A stretch of DNA of 64,000 nt, from positions 8,177,501 to 8,241,500 of the forward strand of contig NZ_CP163518.1 of assembly GCF_041080625.1 (NCBI RefSeq), read 5' to 3'. Under the pieces are notes generated by a model, which worked only from the letters and a program-made list of their open reading frames with translations, was not told the DNA's origin and did no database searches. Positions within the stretch are counted from its first letter, which is position 1. Every line of letters starts with the position of its first letter. Both the position numbers and the translations under genes were made by a program. Shown piece by piece: positions 1 through 7,960 of this stretch. The stretch comes from Streptomyces sp. CG1. Lineage in GTDB: Bacteria > Actinomycetota > Actinomycetes > Streptomycetales > Streptomycetaceae.

Positions 1-101
1 GGATCGCGCCAGGCACGGATGAACGTGGGAAGCTTGAAGAACAGAGCGAGCGCCAGCAGCACGGTCGGGACCGCGTAGGGCACATGAAAAGTCGGACTCA
101 T
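1..101 (-). CDS. N-terminal fragment of an integral membrane protein (MAB_1171c-like, tentative)
   Basis: The first 33 codons of a minus-strand gene that runs off the left edge. After a short polar start there is one clear hydrophobic segment (about residues 10-22, rich in V, L, A, F), then a basic stretch ending the visible part. Its ATG (99-101) overlaps the TGA of the upstream metalloprotease gene in an ATGA junction, so the two are probably translated together. In many Streptomyces a multi-pass membrane protein of the MAB_1171c type follows an XRE/ImmA-like pair in this order. That order, not the short sequence itself, is the basis for the name. Confidence 0.5.
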   Translation of the reverse strand, partial: MSPTFHVPYAVPTVLLALALFFKLPTFIRAWRD

Positions 102-712
102 GAGAGTATGCGACCGCCCCGGCTCGCGAGAGACACGTTGATGCGTCCCTCTACCGTTGACTGGTTGAGTGGGCCTTCGGCGTATCGGCCTTTCATCCAG
201 GTGCGCACTTCACGGCCGAAGAGCAGGCCGAAAGTCTCCGCGTCCACCTCGTGGTCGTCGGCAGAGCCACTTCTGGCGGCCACTGTCAGGATGGCGTCAC
301 GTGAAACTTCTTCCTGGGCAGCAAGGATCTCTTCCACTGCCCGCTGGATCGACTCGGGCGTCTGATCGGCGGTAAGGGCACGGGCCGCGGCGGGCATCCC
401 GGCGATGTGGTGGCCGCAGTCTCCCTCCTCTTCGTGCCACAGTTCGTGACCGAGGATGACTAACTGGGCCTCGGGGACCATACGTTCCTCCACCACAATG
501 ATCGAGTGGTCCCCACAGTCCAGGCGCATGCCAGAAACAGGGATGTCTGATGGGAATGCCCGGAACACGAGCCGGATCGGCCGCCCGGAGCGCACGCTCA
601 TGGCTCTGCAGAACTCTTCCATGATCTCTCGCGGCTCCGCCGGCCGCTGAATGGACTGCGCTGCCTCCTGCCCCAGAGTGGTCAGCAGAGATTTCATCGC
701 CTTGATGGTCAC
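98..712 (-). CDS. ImmA/IrrE-like metalloprotease, toxin-type partner of an XRE regulator
   Basis: A 204-residue protein with a zinc-protease HExxH motif (H89, E90, H93, in the string HELWHE) followed by a His pair near residues 101-102. Length and motif fit the small ImmA/IrrE-type domain proteins that Streptomyces encodes next to XRE regulators and that are often annotated as toxin components. Family knowledge suggests it cleaves or inactivates the neighbouring HTH repressor; nothing here proves that. It overlaps the XRE gene upstream by 4 bp and the membrane protein gene downstream by 4 bp, so the three form one translationally coupled operon. No signal peptide is seen, so it should be cytosolic. 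Confidence 0.75.
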   Translation of the reverse strand: MTIKAMKSLLTTLGQEAAQSIQRPAEPREIMEEFCRAMSVRSGRPIRLVFRAFPSDIPVSGMRLDCGDHSIIVVEERMVPEAQLVILGHELWHEEEGDCGHHIAGMPAAARALTADQTPESIQRAVEEILAAQEEVSRDAILTVAARSGSADDHEVDAETFGLLFGREVRTWMKGRYAEGPLNQSTVEGRINVSLASRGGRILS

Positions 713-1413
713 GGCTTTTCCTCTCCCTCAGGAGGCAGTACCGACCGAAAGACTCCCTCGAGCAGGCGCTCCAATTGCTCACGCGTTAGGGAGCCGTGCA
801 TGCGCAGATCGGTCGTCTTCACGCCGTAGCGGTCCATCAGGGCTTGCACTGGGTCGGTGTTGGGGTTCGCCAGCCTGTCCAGCACCGGGAGCAGCGCACG
901 GTTGAGCGCCTCGTCGGCTGGCGCTGTGAAGAACGCCTCCCCTCCCTCGACCTTGAAGTACTCCACCAGACCATGCAGGAGTTCGACGCTGGGCACCTTC
1001 TTGCCGTCGCACACCTGGCGCGCCCAGTAACCGGAGACGCCCAAGCAATTGCCGATATCCGCAGCCAGATCCGACATACGCCTGCCCGTGCGGGTGAGGT
1101 GAGCGTCGGACAGCGCCTTGATACGCGCACGGACCCGATCGTTGACCGTGTCGGTGGGAGGGGTGCCGCCTTCCAGCAGGATGCGGACGATCGTCTGGGG
1201 CAGAGCTGTCCTGGCCGCGAGTCCTTGCGGATTAAGAAGATCCGATCGCTGGAAGCCCTGCTCTTCGATGAGGGCGGTGACACGTCGAAGAGTCTCGTGG
1301 AGCTGCGTGGGTGACTCCACCGATATGCTCCTGCAGTTGAAGATCGATAGATGCGATGCGCCTTGCAGCATACGCAGGCCATCTGTGAGCTTCAAAGATC
1401 CTTTACTGGCCAT
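709..1413 (-). CDS. XRE-family helix-turn-helix regulator
   Basis: About 234 residues. The central part (roughly residues 95-155) reads as a lambda-repressor-type HTH: a helix with L-A-A-D-I-G, then G-V-S-G-Y-W-A-R-Q-V, then a V-P-S-V-E-L-L-H helix. The C-terminal third is helical and contains no recognised enzyme motif. I use the ATG at 1413-1411; a TTG one codon earlier also fits, and no strong Shine-Dalgarno is seen, so a leaderless message is possible. It is first in the operon with the metalloprotease and the membrane protein. The palindrome lying directly against its start codon suggests autoregulation. Confidence 0.75.
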   Translation of the reverse strand: MASKGSLKLTDGLRMLQGASHLSIFNCRSISVESPTQLHETLRRVTALIEEQGFQRSDLLNPQGLAARTALPQTIVRILLEGGTPPTDTVNDRVRARIKALSDAHLTRTGRRMSDLAADIGNCLGVSGYWARQVCDGKKVPSVELLHGLVEYFKVEGGEAFFTAPADEALNRALLPVLDRLANPNTDPVQALMDRYGVKTTDLRMHGSLTREQLERLLEGVFRSVLPPEGEEKP

Positions 1414-1414
1414 C

Positions 1415-1424
1415 AACGATCGTT
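1415..1424. promoter_or_regulatory. Palindrome AACGATCGTT at the XRE start, candidate operator
   Basis: A perfect 10-bp palindrome touches the start codon of the XRE gene. The half-site AACGATC recurs at 1671-1677 and, inverted, at 1695-1701. Repeated half-sites in the divergent spacer between an XRE gene and the StrR-like gene are what an autoregulated repressor would leave. Function is inferred. Confidence 0.4.
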
Positions 1425-1668
1425 TTCAGTCACTCAGGTGTCCGTGGACCCGGGATGGAAGTCCACGGCCCCTATCCCGCACCCATGCAACGCATGGGCA
1501 TGCTGACACCTCGCTGTGGGGATCACCGTGCTGCTGATCGTTCGGCGGTCATCACCCCTGCAAGCGGCACTCTGGAGTGTCTCTCGCCCAAAGCAAATGC
1601 GGCTCCCTGACCTGCTTCACGAGGGTTACTCGAAGGCGGTCGTGTCGCGAGCCCATCCGTCACTTGCC

Positions 1669-1703
1669 TCAACGATCATTTATTAGCTGAAATCGATCGT
1701 TGA
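1669..1703. promoter_or_regulatory. Inverted repeat TCAACGATC...GATCGTTGA in the 1414-1883 spacer
   Basis: Nine-base perfect arms (1669-1677 and 1695-1703) around a 17-bp AT-rich centre. The arms carry the same AACGATC half-site as the palindrome at 1415-1424. No T-run follows, so an operator is likelier than a terminator. The rest of the 470-bp spacer 1414-1883 shows no supportable gene. Confidence 0.4.
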
Positions 1704-1883
1704 CGCTGTCGTCTGCGCATAGCAAGATCTTCGGCAGCGGAGACGAGCCGGCGCGGCTACGGCGAAACAACCCACAGGCCGACAATCTGCCGGCGGTCAG
1801 CGCATCGGAGAACAGCCGTCGTACACACCCAGATGCGGGCCTGATCCGGGCCGCCTCTGGGGTGCGGCGCATGTCGTCAAAGC

Positions 1884-2975
1884 TTGAAAGGGTCAGGAAG
1901 CTTGCTCGACGAACCGGACTCAGAGATCCACATGGTGCCGGTGGACTCCTTACTGCCGTCGGATTCACCGCGTCTCGAGGGCCTGTGCCACGACCATGTA
2001 CAGATGCTCGCCGATAGCGGCAGGGAGCTCGAACCGATCCTCGTGCACAGGGCCACCGGCCGCGTGGTCGACGGCATGCACCGGCTGCGCGCCTCGATAC
2101 TGCGCGGCGAGGGCGACCTGCCCGTCCGTTATGTCGAGGGCTCGTCGGCCGACCTGTTCCTCCGCTCCGTGGCGGCCAACACCCGTCACGGACTGCCCTT
2201 GACCCTCAAGGACCGCAGAGCGGCCGTCGCCCGTATCCTCGCCTCCCACCCGCACTGGTCCGACCGGGCCATTGCGGCGGTCAGCGGAGTCTCTCCCAAG
2301 ACCGTGGGAGCCGCCCGGCGAAGATGTTCGAGTGAGGAATCTCCTCACTCGAAAGATGACGACGACGCGAGCGGCGTGAGCAAGGCAATCGCTCGGGTCG
2401 GCAGGGACGGCAGGGCCCGTCCCGTCGACATGCTGCAGCGCCGCGAGAAGGCCCGCCTCCTGCTGGCGGAACGGCCCCAGGCCACGCTCCGGGACGTCGC
2501 CGAGGAGGCGGGGGTCTCCATCAGTACGGTGCACCGGATGCGCCGCACGGCATTGGCTCACCCCGCTGATACGGGTCGGGAGCGAGAGGCCCCGCCGGCC
2601 CCATCCTCGGGGCCCGCGCCGAGGGAGGGGGCTCAAATCAGCGCTGTTGGAGTCGCCTGCGAGGAAGGCCCTCCGCGGAACGCCTTCGAACGGGTCGAAC
2701 CCCTGGCGGAGACCGCGCGCACCCAGCCGCACGCCGCCGTCTCCCTCTACCGCGACCCCTCAATCCGCTACACGGACAGTGGGCGTGCGCTGCTGCGCTG
2801 GCTCAACGACCGAAGCAGTGAACTAGCCGCGGGCGAGCGCCTGTTGGCTTCGCTGCCACCGCACTGCATGCGGGCCGCCGCCGAGGTGGCACGGCACTAC
2901 GCCAGGGAGTGGGAGCGGCTCGCCGACACAGTCCAGCGCGCCGAGCGGCTCATCAACCTGCGGGAGGCCCAGTGA
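1884..2975 (+). CDS. StrR-like regulator with ParB N-terminal domain
   Basis: About 345-363 residues depending on start: TTG at 1884, TTG at 1902 (AGGA just upstream) or ATG at 1932. The N-terminal half is a ParB/Spo0J-type domain, with a conserved V-V-D-G-M-H-R-L stretch and a later L-P-L-T-L-K-D-R segment followed by an HTH (H-W-S-D-R-A-I-A-A-V-S-G-V-S-P-K-T-V). A second HTH-like segment (L-R-D-V-A-E-E-A-G-V-S-I-S-T-V) follows. This order matches StrR, the streptomycin activator, and its relatives in novobiocin and glycopeptide clusters, as far as I can recall them. Such proteins usually activate an antibiotic cluster, but no matching pathway sits beside it here. Its stop codon lies inside an IS-like 15-bp repeat. 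Confidence 0.75.
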   Translation: MKGSGSLLDEPDSEIHMVPVDSLLPSDSPRLEGLCHDHVQMLADSGRELEPILVHRATGRVVDGMHRLRASILRGEGDLPVRYVEGSSADLFLRSVAANTRHGLPLTLKDRRAAVARILASHPHWSDRAIAAVSGVSPKTVGAARRRCSSEESPHSKDDDDASGVSKAIARVGRDGRARPVDMLQRREKARLLLAERPQATLRDVAEEAGVSISTVHRMRRTALAHPADTGREREAPPAPSSGPAPREGAQISAVGVACEEGPPRNAFERVEPLAETARTQPHAAVSLYRDPSIRYTDSGRALLRWLNDRSSELAAGERLLASLPPHCMRAAAEVARHYAREWERLADTVQRAERLINLREAQ

Positions 2976-2988
2976 GCATTTTCAGCGT
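2974..2988 (+). repeat. 15-bp repeat GAGCATTTTCAGCGT, left copy
   Basis: Perfect inverted match to 7763-7777, 4.8 kb away. It overlaps the stop codon of the StrR-like gene. It looks like a transposon end, and the right copy contains the stop codon of the IS5-like transposase. The two copies bracket the TetR/oxidoreductase module and the IS110 relic. Confidence 0.55.
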
Positions 2989-3060
2989 GGCCACTGATCG
3001 GGTGACGGTGGCAGGGTGAGGGCGAGGTCCGCAACAACCAGGGCTCCCGTGCCGTTGAGC
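2979..3060 (+). repeat. Imperfect ~80-bp direct repeat, copy A; rest of the gap to 3313 empty
   Basis: Matches 5481-5563 in the same orientation. The best-conserved core is GGGCTCNCGTGCCGTTGAG. The pair flanks the TetR/SDR/reductase genes. From here to 3313 I see no convincing gene: open frames exist but lack ribosome sites and recognisable content. Confidence 0.5.
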
Positions 3061-3313
3061 TGTCCGGCAGAGCGCTGAGGCTGTTCAGCACTACGGCAGC
3101 GTGCGGGGCCAGCAGCTGCCAGGCCGACCACGGCGGCGGGTCCTCGGGGGTCGCCGGTCTCCGCGGCGGCTTCTGCTGCGGCTTTCAGCGGGCGAGCGGC
3201 CAGTTCCGTAAAAGCCAGCAGGTCCCGGCCAGGTGCCGGGCGGCTGGTGTCGCGTACCAGCGGGTGCAGCCGCGCGACCGGCAGCGCGTCCAGCCCGGCC
3301 GCGGAGTGCCAAG

Positions 3314-3925
3314 TCAACTTGGCACTTCCTCCCGTCGCCGGTCATCGCCGGCTGTGGCGGGGATGGCGTTGTCGATGAGGACGGCGGCGATGGCGGCGGC
3401 GGTGGGGAAGGCGTCGGTGTTGAGGACCCGGGTGCGGGCCGCGGCGCCGTCGATGAGCAGCGCGAGCTGCTCGCCGAGCTGTTCAGGGTCGGCGGCGCCG
3501 GCTTCGCGGGCGGTGTCGGCGAGCCGCGCGGCGACGGCTTTCTTGTACTCGCGTGCGTACTGGGATGCGGGGTGCTGGGGGTCGTGGAGTTCGACGGCGG
3601 CGGCGATGTAGGGGCACAGGGGGGTGGTGGGGGGGATGTCGAAGGCGGCGAGGAGCCGTTCGCGGGGCGTGAGGTCGGTGCGGTCGAACACGCCGGACAG
3701 AACGGAGGGGTCGAACCGGCGCAGGTACTCGGCGACGAGTTCGTCCTTGCCGGTGAAGTGCTGGTAGGCCGTGCGCTTGGACACCTCGGCCGCCGCGCAA
3801 AGCTGGTCCATGCCGGTGCGGTTGATGCCCTGCTCGCGGAACAGCTGCTGGGACGCGCTGAGGATGCGCTCGCGGGCGCCCCGGCCGCGGCGACGGCCCG
3901 TGGGGCCCTTCTCCAACTCCGTCAT
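3314..3925 (-). CDS. TetR/AcrR-family repressor
   Basis: A 203-residue protein. The N-terminal HTH (about residues 18-60) has the family pattern R-E-R-I-L, L-F-R-E-Q-G, then E-V-S-K-R-T-A-Y-Q-H-F. The C-terminal ligand domain is Ala/Leu-rich and helical. The frame stays open far upstream of the true start, so I placed the ATG at 3925-3923 where the TetR homology begins. It is divergent from an SDR gene with a 144-bp shared promoter region carrying a repeated GGTGTACATA and a perfect inverted repeat. The expected role is repression of itself and of the two oxidoreductase genes, released by a reactive small molecule. The ligand is unknown. Confidence 0.85.
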   Translation of the reverse strand: MTELEKGPTGRRRGRGARERILSASQQLFREQGINRTGMDQLCAAAEVSKRTAYQHFTGKDELVAEYLRRFDPSVLSGVFDRTDLTPRERLLAAFDIPPTTPLCPYIAAAVELHDPQHPASQYAREYKKAVAARLADTAREAGAADPEQLGEQLALLIDGAAARTRVLNTDAFPTAAAIAAVLIDNAIPATAGDDRRREEVPS

Positions 3926-3956
3926 GGATCCACCGTACCGCAGCTGGGTAACGACC

Positions 3957-4027
3957 GGTGTACATAGTTTGCGTCCCCGCCACCCGCCCCGTACCGTAAG
4001 CACACAGGACGGTGTACATAACACCGT
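3957..4027. promoter_or_regulatory. Candidate TetR operators in the divergent promoter
   Basis: GGTGTACATA occurs at 3957-3966 and at 4011-4020. The second lies inside a perfect inverted repeat, ACGGTGT-acata-ACACCGT (4009-4027). Two like sites between a TetR gene and its divergent target are typical operators. Binding itself is inferred. Confidence 0.6.
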
Positions 4028-4069
4028 CGTCCCAGGCATGCACGGCACCACCGACCCAAGGGAACGACT

Positions 4070-4804
4070 ATGGGAAAGCTCGACGGCAAGGTCGCGGTCA
4101 TCACCGGCGCCACCACCGGCATGGCGCTGGCAGGCGCGAAGCTGTTCGTCGACGAGGGAGCGCACGTCTTCATCACAGGCCGCCGCCAGGACGCCCTGGA
4201 CGAGGCCGTGAAGCAGATCGGCCGCAACGTCACCGGCGTCCAGGGCGACGCCGCCGACCTGGACGACCTGGACCGCCTGTACGACACCGTCAAGCAGGAG
4301 AAGGGAAGCCTCGACGTGCTGTGGGCCAGCGCCGGCGGGGGCGAGCCCGCCCCGCTCGGCGAGATCACCGAGGCCCACTTCGATGCCGCGTTCTACCTCA
4401 ACGCCCGCGGCACCCTGTTCACCGTCCAAAAGGCCCTCCCACTCTTCAACGACGGCGGCTCCATCCTCATGACCGGCTCCAACGCCTCCCTCGGCGCCTT
4501 CCCCGGCTGGAGCGTCTACGCCGGCAGCAAGGCCGTCCAGCAGGCATGGGCCCGCATCTGGCTCAACGAACTCAAGGACCGCCGCATCCGCGTCAACGTC
4601 CTGACCCCCGGCCAGGTCGCCACCGCCAAGCAGGAAGAACTCTTCGACGAGGCCACCAAGCGCCAGTTCGAGTCCCTCATCCCCCGCGGCCAGATGGGCC
4701 GCCCCGACGAAATCGCCACCGCCGCCCTCTTCCTCGCCTCCGACGACTCCAGCTACGTCAACGGCATGGAACTCGTCGCCGACGGCGGCACTACCGCCCT
4801 CTGA
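4070..4804 (+). CDS. Short-chain dehydrogenase/reductase
   Basis: A 244-residue classical SDR. The cofactor loop TGATTGMA lies at residues 12-19, the usual NAG motif is replaced by S-A-G-G-G, a serine sits near 136, and Y150/K154 form the YxxxK pair (Y-A-G-S-K). The C-terminal tail G-M-E-L-V-A-D-G-G is typical. It should reduce or oxidise a small carbonyl or alcohol with NAD(P)H in the cytosol; the substrate cannot be told. ATG 4070 follows a weak GGGAACG site. It is divergent from the TetR gene and 33 bp upstream of a second oxidoreductase gene, so both are probably controlled by that repressor, as in electrophile or xenobiotic detoxification pairs. Confidence 0.85.
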   Translation: MGKLDGKVAVITGATTGMALAGAKLFVDEGAHVFITGRRQDALDEAVKQIGRNVTGVQGDAADLDDLDRLYDTVKQEKGSLDVLWASAGGGEPAPLGEITEAHFDAAFYLNARGTLFTVQKALPLFNDGGSILMTGSNASLGAFPGWSVYAGSKAVQQAWARIWLNELKDRRIRVNVLTPGQVATAKQEELFDEATKRQFESLIPRGQMGRPDEIATAALFLASDDSSYVNGMELVADGGTTAL

Positions 4805-4837
4805 ACCGGACAACACACGACCAGGGCAGGACATCTC

Positions 4838-5461
4838 ATGAGCAGCATCAGCATCATCGGCACCGGGAACATGGCCCGCACCATCGGCGCGCGGGCGATA
4901 GCAGGCGGCAACACCGTCGAGGTCATGGGCCGCGGTCAGTCCAAGGCCGCTGACCTGGCCAAGGCTCTCGGCGGCGGCGCCACGACGGGAGAATGGGGCA
5001 CCGCCCCGGCCGGGGACATCGTCATCCTGGCCCTGCTGTACGACGGCGTCGTGCCGGTCGTCGCCCAGTACGGAGACGCTCTCGCGGGCAAGGTCATCGT
5101 CGACATCAGCAATCCCTTCAATCCCACGTTCGACGGGCTGGCCCACCGCGAGGAGACCTCGATCGCGCAGGAAGTCGCCAAGGCGGCCCCGGCCGGCGCC
5201 AGCGTGGTGAAGGCGTTCAACACCGTCTTCCGTCATGTCCTGGAGAAGGGTCGGCCCGACGTCTTCATAGCTGGCGACAATGCGCAGGCCAAGGCAAGTG
5301 TGGAGGCGTTCATCAAGAGCCTCGACATGCGCCCGCTGGACGTAGGCGGCCTGAAAATGGCGCACTGGCTGGAAGGAGCGGGCGTGGTCACGGTGGGCCT
5401 CGCCAACCACGCGGTGGGAAACTTGGACTTCGCCCTCAGCATCACCGAACTTCCCGTCTGA
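4838..5461 (+). CDS. NAD(P)-binding oxidoreductase, F420-dependent NADP reductase-like
   Basis: A 207-residue single-domain Rossmann protein. The nucleotide loop G-T-G-N-M-A is at residues 8-13. It continues with the family pattern of NADPH:F420 reductase-like proteins: D-I-V-I-L-A-L near the middle, D-I-S-N-P-F after strand 5, then V-V-K-A-F-N-T and a late G-G-L-K-M-A-H. Many actinobacterial members do not use F420, so the exact cofactor pair is open. It follows the SDR gene by 33 bp, so one transcript is likely. Beyond its stop there is only repeat sequence and IS110 debris. Confidence 0.8.
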   Translation: MSSISIIGTGNMARTIGARAIAGGNTVEVMGRGQSKAADLAKALGGGATTGEWGTAPAGDIVILALLYDGVVPVVAQYGDALAGKVIVDISNPFNPTFDGLAHREETSIAQEVAKAAPAGASVVKAFNTVFRHVLEKGRPDVFIAGDNAQAKASVEAFIKSLDMRPLDVGGLKMAHWLEGAGVVTVGLANHAVGNLDFALSITELPV

Positions 5462-5480
5462 GCAAACGATTGACGGAGCC

Positions 5481-5563
5481 TTTTCGGAGCGGCTGCCGAT
5501 CGGGGGGACGGAGCCGGCGTGAGGGCGGGGTGCGCAACGGACAGGGCTCGCGTGCCGTTGAGG
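5481..5563 (+). repeat. Imperfect ~80-bp direct repeat, copy B
   Basis: Same-orientation match to 2979-3060, with roughly three quarters of positions alike by eye. It lies just after the reductase gene, so the pair brackets the TetR/SDR/reductase module. Confidence 0.5.
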
Positions 5564-5612
5564 TAGGTGTTCGACGTCTCAACTCAGCAGCACAGGAGTT
5601 TCAATGACTGAG

Positions 5613-6813
5613 TCAAGCTGCCTGCGCGATCGGCGGGGCGGAGGTGAAGACCCTGTTGTCGCGCAGGAGCGCCCACAGCACGTCGACTCGTCGGCGGGCG
5701 AGGGCGATGATCGCCTGGACGTGCTTGAGTCCCTCGCCGCGCTTCTTGAGGTAGAAGGCGCGGTTGGGTCCCTCGCGGATGATGCTCGTCTGCGCCGACA
5801 GGTAGAACACTCGCCGCAGGCGGCGGCTATAACGCTTGGGCCGATGCAGGTTGCCGGTGCGGCGCCCAGAGTCCCGCGGGACGGGCACCAGGCCGGCTGC
5901 CGAGGCGAGGTTCCCGGCATCGGCGAACGACGCGATGTCCCCGGCGGCGACGATGAATTCGGCTCCCAGAACCGGCCCCATGCCGGGCAGCGACTCGATG
6001 ATCCCGGCTTGGGGATGCGTCCGGAAGACTTCGCGGATCTGCTTGTCGAGGCGCTTGATCCGATCGTCCAGCGCCAGGATCTGAGTCGCCAGATCGGCGA
6101 CGATCTGGCCGGCGACATCTTCGCCGGGCAACGCGGTGTGCTGGGCCTCAGCGGCTTCCAGGGCGGTGGCGGCCACGGCGTCCGCGCCGCGCACGCTGCG
6201 GTGCGCCAGCCAGGCGGTCAGCCGGGCCCGGCCCCGGCGGCGGATCGCAGCCGGGGACTGATACCCAGTCAGCAGTACCAGTGCGCCCTTCTGCGCCGAG
6301 TAGTCAAAGGCCCTTTCCAGCGCGGGGAAGATGCCGGTCAGCACGTCCCGCAGCCGGTTGATCATCCGTACGCGGTCGGCGACCAGATCGGACCGGTGGG
6401 CGGTCATCAGGGCCAGGTCAGCGGCGAGTTGAGCAGGCACTCGATTGCGGTGAAGTCCCGTCGGTGACGGACGGTTTCGGCAATGACGTAGGCGTCGCGT
6501 GCGTCAGTCTTGGCCTCCCCCGGTAGGCGCCGGACATGCGGTTGACGGTGCGGCCGGGCACGTAGACGGCCTGCTGGCCATGCGCGGCGAGCAGAGCGAG
6601 CAGCAGCGCGGAGGCGGTGCCGGAGATGTCCACTGCCCAGTGGACATCTCCGGCCAGGTCCAGGATTTCGCCAATGGCAGCCAGGATCGGGGTCTCGTCG
6701 TTATCGATCTTCTTGGACCACAGCGTCGTACCGGTCTCGTCGACTACCGCGGCCCAGTGATGGCCCTTGCCCGCGTCGATGCCGGCCCACACTCGGTCGT
6801 GCCGCTGGCTCAC
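5613..6813 (-). pseudogene. IS110-family transposase, two frameshifts
   Basis: About 400 codons of an IS110 DEDD transposase. The N-terminal part begins at GTG 6813-6811 behind a GAGGAGGGG site and carries G-I-D-A-G-K, the first acidic site, plus V-D-I-S-G-T-A. The C-terminal transposase_20 part contains S-L-P-G-M-G-P and A-G-L-V-P. Reading breaks twice. One base is missing at about 6520, where G-A-Y-R-G should continue E-A-K-T-D-A-R-D-A. One more is missing at about 6428, where V-P-A-Q-L resumes. Two uncompensated one-base losses point to decay rather than programmed frameshifting. Terminal repeats were not identified. Confidence 0.85.
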
Positions 6814-7019
6814 TCGCCCCTCCTCGTCCCGCGCAACATGCCGTCGGCCCGAGGGACACCCCGCCATCAGCTCCGTAAACAGCGACCAATCCGCAATTTT
6901 CAATCAGTAGCCAGGGTGCCCAGGAGAGCCGGACGGCCACTCCTGGGGAACCACTGAAGGCAAGCCCTGTTCAGCCACATCCGACCCTCCCGGGCCACCC
7001 AACAACTTACGGAGCCCTG

Positions 7020-7769
7020 TTGGTTCCCTACCCTGCCGCACTCGACCTCCCGCACACCCTGGTCGAATGGGTCACGATGCTCATCGTCACCCGTGAGGGT
7101 GACCGGCGGTATAAACTCCCGCCGCATCGCCGTGCGTTGGTCGCATCGTGTACCTGCGCCGCCACGACACCCTCGCGAGGATCGCCACGGCCTTCGGGAT
7201 ATCCGCTCGGCACCGCCCACGCCTACGTCACCGCGGTAACCGGCCTGCTCGCCGAGGAGGCACCGGGCCTGCTGAAGACTCTGCGCGAGCACGACCCGGA
7301 CTTTGTCCTCCTGGACGGCACGCTCGCAGAGTGCGACCGTGTCGGCGACAGCCGGTCCGACTACTCGGCCAAACACCGCCGGCACGGGGTGAACATGCAA
7401 GTCATCACCGATCCGGCCGGGGAAATACTGTGGATCTCGCCCGCTCTGCCGGGCCGGACCCACGACCTGACCGCCGCCCGCACCCACAGGATCATCCGGA
7501 TCTGCGAACGCCAGGAAGTCCCGGTCCTCGCCGACCGCGCCTACACCGGCGCCGGCCCCTGGGTTACCACCGGCCTCAAACGGCCACCCGGCGGCGAGCT
7601 CACCCCCACCCAGCGCACCGTCAACCGCGCACTCGCCCAGGCCAGGGCACCCGTCGAACGCGGTATGGCACGGCTCAAGTCCTGGCAGATCTTCCGCAGA
7701 TCCCGCATCAGCCCCAACCGTATGACCGTCATCGCCAAAGCCGTCCTCACCCTGGAGCGGCAACGCTGA
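7020..7769 (+). pseudogene. IS5-type (DDE_Tnp_4) transposase with compensated frameshifts
   Basis: A 249-codon frame with DDE-type segments: F-V-L-L-D-G-T (first Asp), Y-S-A-K-H-R-R-H-G, S-P-A-L-P-G-R-T-H-D (second Asp), V-L-A-D-R-A-Y, and a basic E-R-G-M-A-R-L-K-S-W end carrying the Glu. One base is lost at about 7147 and one gained at about 7206, so the HTH between them is read out of frame. The correct reading, with L-A-R-I-A-T-A-F-G-I-S, sits in another frame. The protein therefore probably cannot bind its ends. The stop codon lies within a 15-bp repeat at 7763-7777. The left end of the element was not found. Confidence 0.8.
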
Positions 7770-7777
7770 AAATGCTC
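7763..7777 (-). repeat. 15-bp repeat, right copy (inverted relative to 2974)
   Basis: ACGCTGAAAATGCTC, the exact reverse complement of 2974-2988. It spans the stop codon of the IS5-type transposase and is followed immediately by an SDR gene fragment, so it probably marks the insertion edge. Confidence 0.55.
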
Positions 7778-7778
7778 C

Positions 7779-7960
7779 CTGTCAACGCGGTCGCCCCGGG
7801 TTTCATCGCCACGGCCATGACCGCCGCCTCGGCTGCCCGGCACGGGGTCAGTTTCGAGGACGCCCAGTCCGCGGCGGCCGCCTCGATCAGCGTGGGTCGT
7901 GTCGGCCAGCCGACCGACATCGCTCACGTTATTGTCTTTTTCGTCACCGACGGGGCCGGA
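7779..7960 (+). pseudogene. C-terminal fragment of an SDR gene
   Basis: About 60 codons reading V-N-A-V-A-P-G-F-I-A-T-A-M-T and later V-G-Q-P-T-D-I-A-H-V, the cofactor-side C-terminal part of a short-chain dehydrogenase. The N-terminal half is missing. It starts right after the IS5-type end. The usual ending is replaced, from about 7945-7960, by IS1380 sequence in antisense. It is a gene cut on both sides by mobile DNA. It does not match the neighbouring SDR at 4070, so it is not that gene's missing end. Confidence 0.7.

Noticed and set aside
4012..4953. A 313-codon plus-strand frame over the SDR gene
   Set aside because: It is Arg/His/Pro-rich and out of frame with the clear SDR motifs.
3926..5410. 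Upstream extension of the TetR frame to about 698 codons
   Set aside because: The extension runs antisense through the SDR and reductase genes, is Gly/Asp-rich and has no TetR-like content. The real start is 3925.
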